From contig JAHIJO010000018.1 of NCBI GenBank assembly GCA_018898455.1, positions 1 through 46,621 of the forward strand: a stretch of DNA of 46,621 nucleotides. The letters are read 5' to 3'. This stretch comes from Verrucomicrobiota bacterium. Lineage in GTDB: Bacteria; Verrucomicrobiota; Kiritimatiellia; JAAZAB01. Shown one piece after another: positions 1 to 6,603 of the stretch. How positions within the stretch are numbered: the stretch's first letter is position 1; each line of letters opens with the position of its first letter. The position numbers were made by a program, and so were the translations under genes. The notes beneath the pieces were generated by a model. That model did not search any database. It was not told the origin of the DNA and saw only the letters and a list, made by a program, of their open reading frames with translations.

Positions 1-46
1 CCTTGGATTGCTACGCTTCAAAAAACTCCAAAGACTTTCTGATCAT

Positions 47-83
47 AATCCGTGCCAATCCGTGTTCATCCGTGGTTAAAAAA
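47..83. repeat. Phrase-like short tandem repeat
   Basis: Three consecutive units of about 10 bp built on the core ATCCGTG (aatccgtgcc, aatccgtgtt, catccgtggt) are followed by a run of A. The element sits just upstream of a sensor-kinase gene that has lost the front of its PAS domain, so it may mark a recombination junction. Phrases of this kind are familiar to me from intergenic DNA of varied environmental bacteria, but I know of no assigned function. Confidence 0.5.
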
Positions 84-123
84 ATCTTTGCTGATGTTTT
101 CTTGTTTTTCATAGCGGTTTCTG

Positions 124-864
124 GTGGATAAGGTACTAACGCTGGCCGGCAAAATGTATATGGCGGGCATATTCCGGGATATCACCGAGCGCAAACAAGC
201 GGATGACCTCATTCGCGCCTCGCTCCGGGAAAAGGAAGTGCTTCTGAAGGAAATCCATCATCGCGTGAAGAACAATCTGCAGGTCATTTCCAGCCTGCTC
301 AATCTTCAATCCCAGTATATTGTCCACCCCCATGATCTGCAACTGTTCCGGGAGAGCCAGATGCGGCTGAGAACCATGGCCCTGATTCATGAAAAGTTAT
401 ATCAATCCTCCGATCTGTCCCAGACGAATTTTGCCGAGTACCTCGGCCAGTTGACCGAGGAACTCTTGCGCTTGTATAAAATCCATGATGTCCGGATCCG
501 GGTCGATGTCGAAGCGCATATCCGCCTGGGGATCGACCTGGCAATTCCCTGCGCTTTGATTGTCCATGAACTGGTGTCCAATTCTTTGAAACATGCCTTT
601 GCCGCAACGCATCCGGCGAAAAGCGCCGAAGATCGGAAGGCACACCATGAAATACGGGTCGGCTTTCGCGATGATCCCGGCGCAGGTTTTCTGCTTCTAG
701 TCGGCGATAACGGCGTGGGATTACCGCCTCATATTGAGATGGAAAATACCAAATCGCTGGGGTGGCAACTGATTACGGCGTTGACTTTGCAGATTCACGG
801 TCGGCTGACGATTAATCGGTCTCATGGCACGGAAGTGCAGATCCGATTGCCGAAAGAAAATTGA
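124..864 (+). CDS. HisKA_2-type sensor histidine kinase, apparently 5'-truncated
   Basis: Cytoplasmic histidine kinase of the HisKA_2/HATPase_c type, expected to autophosphorylate on His and pass phosphate to a response regulator. The first 25 or so residues (to ...FRDITERKQ) are only the last strand and exit motif of a PAS domain. A dimerisation/phosphoacceptor region with EIHHRVKNNLQVISSLL follows, then an ATP-binding domain with the N-box (HELVSNSLKHAF) and G-box (GDNGVGLP). The start is a GTG with no convincing ribosome binding site, and an in-frame stop lies at 112-114, so the missing PAS front cannot be restored in frame. The next gene, a paralogue, begins 14 bp after the stop. I infer either a shortened functional kinase or a remnant left by recombination. 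The kinase family call is firm; activity and start are not. Confidence 0.75.
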   Translation: MDKVLTLAGKMYMAGIFRDITERKQADDLIRASLREKEVLLKEIHHRVKNNLQVISSLLNLQSQYIVHPHDLQLFRESQMRLRTMALIHEKLYQSSDLSQTNFAEYLGQLTEELLRLYKIHDVRIRVDVEAHIRLGIDLAIPCALIVHELVSNSLKHAFAATHPAKSAEDRKAHHEIRVGFRDDPGAGFLLLVGDNGVGLPPHIEMENTKSLGWQLITALTLQIHGRLTINRSHGTEVQIRLPKEN

Positions 865-878
865 ATGGCCGGTGGCTT

Positions 879-3587
879 ATGCCTGAAGCGCGGATTTTAA
901 TTGTTGAAGATGAATCCATCGTGGCCATGGATATCCAGGCGCGCCTGGAAAGCCAGGGATACACCGTTGCCGGTATCGTGGCCACGGGGCCGGCGGCGAT
1001 TCAGATGGCCCGGGAAGGCAAAGTCGATATCGTTCTGATGGATATCATGATCGATGGCGAAATGGACGGTATCCAGGCGGCCATGGCGATTCGTAAGCAA
1101 TTGCAGATCCCCATTATTTATCTTAGCGCCTATGCCGACGCCGAGACGCTCAATCGTGCCAAACTGGCGGAGCCCTTTGGGTTTATTCACAAACCGCTCG
1201 ATCCCAGCGAATTGCATTCCGCTATCGAGGTGGCTCTATTCAAGAACCGCATGGACATCAAATTGCGCGATAGCGAAAAGAAATACCGCTCCATGATGGA
1301 GGCGATGAGCGACATGGTCTATATCTGTTCCGCGGATTATCGGATTGAATTCATGAATCCGGCCATGATCCGGAAAATCGGGCGGGACGCCACCGGTGAA
1401 TTGTGCCACCGGGCACTCTATCAGCAGGATGCCGTTTGCTCCTGGTGCGCCGTCGCCGGCCTAGGCCCTGACCAAAGTGCGCATTGGGAAATAGCAACCG
1501 CCGCTGATCAGCGAACCCACCACGTCTCCAATGTGCCCATTATTAATACTGACGGCTTGGTATCCCGCATGTCCATGGTAACCGATATCACCGAACGCAA
1601 ACAAGCGGCCAAAGCGGTTCAGGAAAGCGAAACACGGTACAAGCGCCTGGTGAAGTCGCTCACGGATTATATTTATACGGTCAAAGTGGAGAATGAGCGC
1701 GCGGTGTCCACCGTGCATGGCCCAGCCTGCGTGGCTGTGACCGGTTATTCTCTTGAGGAGTATCAGGCGGATCCCGATCTGTGGTTCAAAATGGTGCATG
1801 AGGAAGACCGGGTGCAGGTTCTGAACCAGGCTCAACGGCTGCTTTCCGGGCAAACCATTCAGCCGCTGGAACATCGCATCATCCACAAAAGCAACCGAAT
1901 TCTCTGGGTGCGGAATACCCCCGTGCCGCATTATGATGAGACCGGACGGCTGACTTCGTATGACGGGCTGGTGTCCAACATCACAGAACGCAAACTGGCG
2001 GAAGAACAACTGAAGGAGCATGCCCGGAAACTGGGAATTATTAACCGGGTGATCAGTGCGGTCAATAAGGCGGAAAATCAGACCGCCTTGCTGGACCTGG
2101 TGCTCGATGCCTCCCTGGAATTGATTCAGTTCCGGTACGGCGGAATTTACCTGGTCCAGGAACATGCCGCCACGGCGGAACTCGCCTGCTCGAAAGTGGC
2201 TTCTTCCGATTTCACGGTCAAGTTGCGGCAAGTGTCTCTGGCTGAATCTCCCCATCGGGCTGTCTTAGTGGAGGGGGAGCCTTTGTTCAGCAATCAGGAT
2301 GGGACGCCAGTTCCGGAATTTCAGACAAAATGGAATGTGCGTTCCGTGGTCCGTGTGCCGTTGATTTGCAAGGATAGCATCATTGGCGCAATGCTGTTAA
2401 TCAATCCTCTGCCATATCCATTTACCAGTGAGGAAAAGGGCCTCCTGCAATCCATCGGCCGGCAGTTGGGCACGGCGATCTCCAAAATGAGATCAGAAGC
2501 GGCGTTGCGCGAAAGCGAAGATAAATACCGCATGATTTCGGAGCAGTCCCTGACCGGCATCCAGATCATCAATGACGGTTGTCTGATTTTTGTCAATGAC
2601 GGCTGGTCCAAAATCGTCGATTATACCCGTGAGGAAGCCCAGTCGTGGGGCAGGGATGAATTTCAGAAAATCATCCATCCGGATGACCGGGACTTTTTTA
2701 TGGATCAGACCCGCAAGAAGGAATCCAGCATTACCGAGGGCATAGTCCCCATCTATGACTGCCGGTTTCTCTCCCGGAGCGGCACTGTGAAATGGGTGCT
2801 GATCCATTCCAAGCCGGTTCTGTTCACCAACGGGCTGGCGATTGTCAGCGTTGTCATGGATATCACGGATCGGAAACTTGCCGAGCAGGCTTTGGCCGAA
2901 TCCTATCTCCAGTTAAAGTTGGGAGAAGATCGTTTAAAGACTGCCAACCAGGAGTTGTCGGCCGCCAACCGGGAAAAGGAAATTCTACTGAAAGAAATTC
3001 ATCACCGGGTCAAGAATAACCTGCAGGTCATTTCCAGCCTGCTCAAACTCCAGGTGAGTCATGTGAAGGACGCAACGGCCGCCGCCATGATCCGGGAATG
3101 TCAAAACCGCATCCGCTCGATTGCCATCGTGCATGAAAAACTGTATCAATCGCCCAATCTCGCCAATATTGATTTTGGGGAATATATTCGGAGCCTTATT
3201 AGTCATTTGTTCAGGACGTTCCTGGTGGCAACGGATGCCATTCGCATGCATGTGGCCGCGGATAATGTTTCGTTGGATATCGACAAGGCCATTCCGTGCT
3301 GTTTAATCATCAATGAACTGGTCACCAACTCACTTAAATACGCTTTTCCACGCAATCAGGGCGGAGAAATCGGCGTCCACCTCAAGGCCGACGATTCGCC
3401 ATCCAGGTTTGTCCTGGTCGTCAGTGATAACGGTGTCGGATTCCCTAAGGATCTGGATTTTCGCAATACATCTTCCCTGGGCATGCAGCTGGTCATAACC
3501 TTTGTGGAACAAATGGGGGGAACGATCAGCCTGGACACGCACCAGGGAACATCATTTACGATTCAATTCGCCGGTGATAAAAAATAA
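879..3587 (+). CDS. Hybrid REC-PAS-PAS-GAF-PAS-HisKA_2 sensor kinase
   Basis: Soluble multi-domain signalling protein of about 902 residues. In order: a receiver domain (about 1-120, acidic pocket EDE and phosphoacceptor Asp55 in LMDIMIDG, Lys in HKPLD), two PAS domains each closing with a D/N-ITERK motif, a GAF domain (about 385-555), a third PAS domain ending DITDRK, and a C-terminal HisKA_2 plus HATPase_c kinase (EIHHRVKNNLQVISSLL; NELVTNSLKYAF; SDNGVGFP). No membrane segment is seen, so it probably senses cytoplasmic signals and is itself controlled through the N-terminal receiver. I chose ATG 879 (MPEARILIVEDES) over the upstream TTG 861 because the receiver fold starts there and GGTGG lies just before it. 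It is probably co-transcribed with the upstream truncated kinase. The ligand is unknown. Confidence 0.9.
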   Translation: MPEARILIVEDESIVAMDIQARLESQGYTVAGIVATGPAAIQMAREGKVDIVLMDIMIDGEMDGIQAAMAIRKQLQIPIIYLSAYADAETLNRAKLAEPFGFIHKPLDPSELHSAIEVALFKNRMDIKLRDSEKKYRSMMEAMSDMVYICSADYRIEFMNPAMIRKIGRDATGELCHRALYQQDAVCSWCAVAGLGPDQSAHWEIATAADQRTHHVSNVPIINTDGLVSRMSMVTDITERKQAAKAVQESETRYKRLVKSLTDYIYTVKVENERAVSTVHGPACVAVTGYSLEEYQADPDLWFKMVHEEDRVQVLNQAQRLLSGQTIQPLEHRIIHKSNRILWVRNTPVPHYDETGRLTSYDGLVSNITERKLAEEQLKEHARKLGIINRVISAVNKAENQTALLDLVLDASLELIQFRYGGIYLVQEHAATAELACSKVASSDFTVKLRQVSLAESPHRAVLVEGEPLFSNQDGTPVPEFQTKWNVRSVVRVPLICKDSIIGAMLLINPLPYPFTSEEKGLLQSIGRQLGTAISKMRSEAALRESEDKYRMISEQSLTGIQIINDGCLIFVNDGWSKIVDYTREEAQSWGRDEFQKIIHPDDRDFFMDQTRKKESSITEGIVPIYDCRFLSRSGTVKWVLIHSKPVLFTNGLAIVSVVMDITDRKLAEQALAESYLQLKLGEDRLKTANQELSAANREKEILLKEIHHRVKNNLQVISSLLKLQVSHVKDATAAAMIRECQNRIRSIAIVHEKLYQSPNLANIDFGEYIRSLISHLFRTFLVATDAIRMHVAADNVSLDIDKAIPCCLIINELVTNSLKYAFPRNQGGEIGVHLKADDSPSRFVLVVSDNGVGFPKDLDFRNTSSLGMQLVITFVEQMGGTISLDTHQGTSFTIQFAGDKK

Positions 3588-3667
3588 GGCGCCGGGGCAA
3601 TGACGGACGGTTGATCCGTTCTCCCGCCTGCATCACCAGGTTAAGCATTGCGGGCCGGTCATCAGAT

Positions 3668-3694
3668 GGCTCGGCAGGGACGCCTCGCCCTACC
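3668..3694. repeat. GC-rich intergenic repeat-like phrase
   Basis: A GC-rich phrase (GGCTCGGCAGGGACGCC followed by TCGCCCTACC) in the 220 bp between the hybrid kinase and tRNA-Pro. It resembles short repeats I recall from intergenic regions of Verrucomicrobia-like genomes, but no second full copy was found here. At 3750 a partial match (AGAAGCGGCG) to the hairpin at 38613-38652 also occurs. Confidence 0.25.
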
Positions 3695-3805
3695 TTCAGA
3701 CGGCCCGATGCTGATGAAAACGGCGGATGAGATGATCGGTCGTGCCGATTTAGAAGCGGCGCGACGATACCCTCTGGAGAAAATAGACGAAATACATCAT
3801 TGAGA

Positions 3806-3879
3806 TCGGGGCGGAGGGATTTGAACCCTCGACTTCTTGGTCCCGAACCAAGCGCGCTACCAGGCTGCGCTACACCCCG
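3806..3879 (-). tRNA. tRNA-Pro (anticodon CGG)
   Basis: On the minus strand a full cloverleaf can be drawn. The acceptor stem CGGGGTG/CGCCCCG has a single G-T pair, the D-arm contains AGCCTGGTAGC, and the anticodon stem CTTGG/CCAAG encloses loop TTCGGGA with anticodon CGG. The T-arm contains GGGTTCAAATCCC and the discriminator base is A. CCA is not encoded, since the next bases are TCT. It reads proline codon CCG. A good promoter lies immediately upstream. Confidence 0.95.
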
Positions 3880-3897
3880 AGATGAAAAACTTAGGTC

Positions 3898-3925
3898 AGC
3901 ATAGCTGGATTCAGAATGGAGTCAA
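3898..3925 (-). promoter_or_regulatory. Sigma70-type promoter of tRNA-Pro
   Basis: On the minus strand, TTGACT (3920-3925) and TATGCT (3898-3903) are separated by 16 bp. The -10 box lies 18 bp before the tRNA 5' end. Both boxes are close to consensus. This is inference from sequence only. Confidence 0.55.
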
Positions 3926-3955
3926 TACAAACTGCATTCATGAAAGGAATAAATC

Positions 3956-4312
3956 ATGATTCGTAAACCGGCGGAGATGAAAGTGGAAATCAAGGAGCAG
4001 GTGCGCGGGGGAAATGGGAAAGTAACCTTCCAGCACCTGTTCCAAAAAGAAGAAATCAAGGCTAAAACCCGGTTGTGCGCCCGTTTGATCCTGCCGCCCG
4101 GCGCCAGCATCGGCCCGCATTGTCACGACGGCGAGGACGAGTTGTTTGTGGTGCTTAAGGGCAGCGGAATTATTGATGACGGGAAAACCCGGACAGCGGT
4201 CGGCGTCGGAGACGCGATCCTGACGGGCAACGGCGAGTCACATGCCCTGGAAAATAATGGTACGGACACGTTGGAAGTCCTGGCCTTGATCATGTTGTAT
4301 GGCGGCGCATGA
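3956..4312 (+). CDS. Small cupin-domain protein
   Basis: Single-domain cupin of 118 residues, a beta-barrel that usually binds one divalent metal. Cupin motif 1 is complete (GPHCHDGEDELFVVLKGSG: two His, one Glu and the closing Gly). Motif 2 is recognisable around GDAILTGNGESHALEN, with the final metal-ligand His. A Shine-Dalgarno AGGAA precedes the ATG. The stop overlaps the start of the Fe-alcohol dehydrogenase by 4 bp (ATGA), so the two are translationally coupled. The protein might be a small isomerase or epimerase, or a metabolite-binding regulator acting on the same substrate as the dehydrogenase. The exact substrate cannot be read from the sequence. Confidence 0.85.
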   Translation: MIRKPAEMKVEIKEQVRGGNGKVTFQHLFQKEEIKAKTRLCARLILPPGASIGPHCHDGEDELFVVLKGSGIIDDGKTRTAVGVGDAILTGNGESHALENNGTDTLEVLALIMLYGGA

Positions 4313-5415
4313 ACCTGTTCCCTAATACGATCGTTTTTCCCGCGCGCACCTTGACCGGCGCGGGTGTCATCGCGCGTCTGCTGGCGGAGTGCGTTGGATT
4401 CGGCCGGCGCGGGATCATTGTTCACGGTCACTCGCTCGTCAAGCACGGCGTGCTGGCCCGGATTCTTCAGGCCACGCCCGCCGGCTGTCAGGTCAAATCC
4501 TGGGAGCACACCGGCGGGGAGCCGACTCTGAAAGACCTGGATTGTTTGCTAACGTTTGCCCGCGAACACCGGGCGGACTGGGTGGCAGGCGTCGGCGGGG
4601 GCAGCGTGCTGGACCTGGCCAAAGCCTGCGCCGGATTGTATCTTGCGGCTGAGACGCCTTTAAAATATCACCAAGGCGCGCCGCTTGAAACCCGGGGCAT
4701 TCCGTTTATTGCGGCGCCCACGACCGCCGGGACCGGCTCCGAGGCTACCATTAACTCCGTGCTGACAGACCCGGACACCCGGGTCAAGAAATCCATCCGG
4801 GATCCGATGCTGATAGCCCGTCTGGTGTTGCTCGATCCTGACCTGCTGGCCCATTGTCCCAAGTCCGTGATCGCCCATTCCGGGATGGATGCGTTCACGC
4901 AAGCCGTCGAAGCCTATACCAGCCGCCATGCATCCTGGATGAGCGATACCTTTGCCCTGAAAGGCGTGGAATTGATCGCCGCCAACCTGGAAGCGGTCTA
5001 CCGGGAAGGCACAATCGAGCAGTGCCAGGGCCTGCTCGCGGGAAGTTACCTGGCGGGGTTGGGTTTTTCCATGGGGCGACTGGGAGTTGTCCATGGACTG
5101 GCACATCCGCTCGGTTTCCGCTATCACGTGCCGCATGGTCTTGTGTGCGGCGTGTGTCTGCCGTATGCCATCGAGTTGAATCGGGATGCAATGGGCGTCA
5201 AATATGAAAGCCTGAGCCGGGCGATCGGCGCCGACCTGCTGACTTGGACGCTCCGGATGCTTGAATGTCTGCAGATGGCCTCGCCGTTCAAAGGCAAGGC
5301 CATTATCGAAAAAGCCACGATCATCAAGGAAACCCTGCCGGCATGGTCCACGCAGGCCAATCCCAAGCCGATTACGCCCCAAGACGTTGAGTGGCTGTTA
5401 AGCCGGTTGTTTTAG
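4309..5415 (+). CDS. Iron-containing (group III) alcohol dehydrogenase
   Basis: NAD(P)-dependent alcohol dehydrogenase of the Fe-ADH/dehydroquinate-synthase-like fold, 368 residues. The nucleotide-binding GGGS (residues 96-99) is followed by PTTAGTGSE (138-145). Metal-site residues include Asp194 in SGMDAFTQAVEAY, and His262, His266 and His276 in VHGLAHPLG...VPHG. Position 198 is Gln where FucO-type enzymes carry a ligand His; I recall the same change in other family members. It likely interconverts an alcohol and an aldehyde or ketone during fermentation. The 4-bp overlap with the cupin gene implies a shared pathway. The native substrate cannot be assigned. Confidence 0.9.
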   Translation: MNLFPNTIVFPARTLTGAGVIARLLAECVGFGRRGIIVHGHSLVKHGVLARILQATPAGCQVKSWEHTGGEPTLKDLDCLLTFAREHRADWVAGVGGGSVLDLAKACAGLYLAAETPLKYHQGAPLETRGIPFIAAPTTAGTGSEATINSVLTDPDTRVKKSIRDPMLIARLVLLDPDLLAHCPKSVIAHSGMDAFTQAVEAYTSRHASWMSDTFALKGVELIAANLEAVYREGTIEQCQGLLAGSYLAGLGFSMGRLGVVHGLAHPLGFRYHVPHGLVCGVCLPYAIELNRDAMGVKYESLSRAIGADLLTWTLRMLECLQMASPFKGKAIIEKATIIKETLPAWSTQANPKPITPQDVEWLLSRLF

Positions 5416-5457
5416 GTAAAGCAATTAACTCCAATCTGAAGGCAGGACGCCGTCAGA

Positions 5458-5940
5458 TCACATGCCGCGGCTTTGAATCAGGCGGGTGAGTTCCTGCTGG
5501 AACATCTTGAGATCCTCCGGGCTCGGACGATAGTCCTGGCGAGCCATATTCAGACCGAGGCGGCCGAACTGGTCCAGCGACCAGGCGGCGGACACCCCGT
5601 CGCTGAACTTGACGGTTCCACTGACCATGGCGCCGGGCTTCATCACCCGGTCAATCTCCACGGCGACACCCCCGCCAGCCGGTGCTTCATTCCCCGGCGG
5701 TTCGCCTTCATCAGCCAGGGCGGGTTCTGCTGCTGCCTTGTCCAACTCGATGGGACGTGAAGACTTCGGCGCAACCCGCTCTTTCATCTCGATTCCCATA
5801 TCGAGAACCAGGAAGCGGACATCCATGAATGTCAGCGCCAGACTGTCTTCATCACGGAGCCGTTGCTGGATTTCGGATAATCCGCATCCTTCCGCCACCC
5901 ACTGCTTGACCTTTAGTTTCTGTTCATCAGTTAATTGCAT
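5458..5940 (-). CDS. Conserved hypothetical protein, helical N-terminus
   Basis: 160-residue soluble protein. The N-terminal 55 residues (DEQKLKVKQWVAEGCGLSEI, ending in a stretch like MDVRFLVLDMGIE) look like a small helical, possibly helix-turn-helix, domain. An Ala/Pro/Glu-rich linker follows (about 60-95). The C-terminal part contains GAMVSGTVKFSDGVSAAWSL and ends in a helix (SPEDLKMFQQELTRLIQ). I recall similar proteins of unknown function in PVC bacteria. AGGA lies upstream of the ATG. It is convergent with the Fe-alcohol dehydrogenase. No function is assigned. Confidence 0.8.
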   Translation of the reverse strand: MQLTDEQKLKVKQWVAEGCGLSEIQQRLRDEDSLALTFMDVRFLVLDMGIEMKERVAPKSSRPIELDKAAAEPALADEGEPPGNEAPAGGGVAVEIDRVMKPGAMVSGTVKFSDGVSAAWSLDQFGRLGLNMARQDYRPSPEDLKMFQQELTRLIQSRGM

Positions 5941-6118
5941 GGTTTATCCTGACTCTAGAGATGTTTATCCTGCGCGTTTGGTCGGATACTAGCGTGGAGC
6001 AAGGTGAAGGTCAAGAAGGACGCGATGAGAGGGGTGCAGATAAATCAACGTATAGGAATTTTCCGCCATTTGCGGATTCACTTCCGGCGGACAATCCGTT
6101 GCAGTTCTCGCCGCCCAA

Positions 6119-6193
6119 AGAGGCGACTCGAACCGCCTCTACACCTGCCTGCAGCGCTGCCAACGTAGCAGACGGGACGGCCCTCGTCCCGTC
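6119..6193. repeat. Pair of GC-rich palindromes (REP-like)
   Basis: Two perfect hairpins stand 30 bp apart: AGAGGCG/CGCCTCT (6119-6125 with 6134-6140) and GACGGGAC/GTCCCGTC (6171-6178 with 6186-6193). They lie between the small hypothetical gene and the AraC fragment, in a 650-bp stretch (5941-6588) that otherwise holds only that fragment and an 8-G run at 6483-6490. The paired layout is typical of REP-like elements. The second palindrome lies just beyond the AraC fragment's in-frame stop. Confidence 0.5.
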
Positions 6194-6195
6194 GT

Positions 6196-6417
6196 TCAAT
6201 GCGCCTTGCTGCACTGAGTGCCGACGAACAGCTTGGGCGAAAGGATGACGACGCGCTTGAATGTTTGGGAAAAATGAAACGCGTCGACAAAACCGGTCTG
6301 TTTGGCGATATCGGCGAGGGTCACCCGCTCGCCGAGGTGCTCGCGTAAATATGTTTCCACCGTGCGCACAAGATCGGTCAATCCTTCCCGGTCGTCCGGA
6401 TCGGTGTCATGGTTCAT
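6196..6417 (-). pseudogene. Fragment of an AraC-family transcriptional regulator
   Basis: 73-residue reading frame. Residues 12-56 match the first helix-turn-helix of an AraC/XylS DNA-binding domain (VETYLREHLGERVTLADIAK, then FHFSQTFKR). The sensor domain that normally precedes this and the second helix-turn-helix that should follow are both absent. The frame runs into unrelated residues (VILSPKLFVGTQCSKAH) and stops beside a REP-like palindrome, consistent with truncation by recombination. It lies divergent to the large glycoside-hydrolase-like gene, a usual position for an AraC regulator of a sugar locus, so it may be the decayed regulator of that gene. That link is inference. Confidence 0.6.
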
Positions 6418-6603
6418 ACGGTACGGTACACCACCCTTTCGAGTTCAGCCTGAAAAATACACTTTTGTCTATTGCGTTTGTTGGGGGGGGTAGACTAGTA
6501 TTCACGCAGGTAGCATCGGGTGATACCTCCCTGAGCAACTACGAGCAAGTAACACACCAGAAAAAATCGCGTAACCCAATCACTCAGAATGGATACCCGC
6601 GTC

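Noticed and set aside
4660-5382. 240-residue minus-strand frame opposite the Fe-alcohol dehydrogenase
   Set aside because: It is a shadow frame of a well-identified gene; long antisense frames are common in GC-rich coding DNA.
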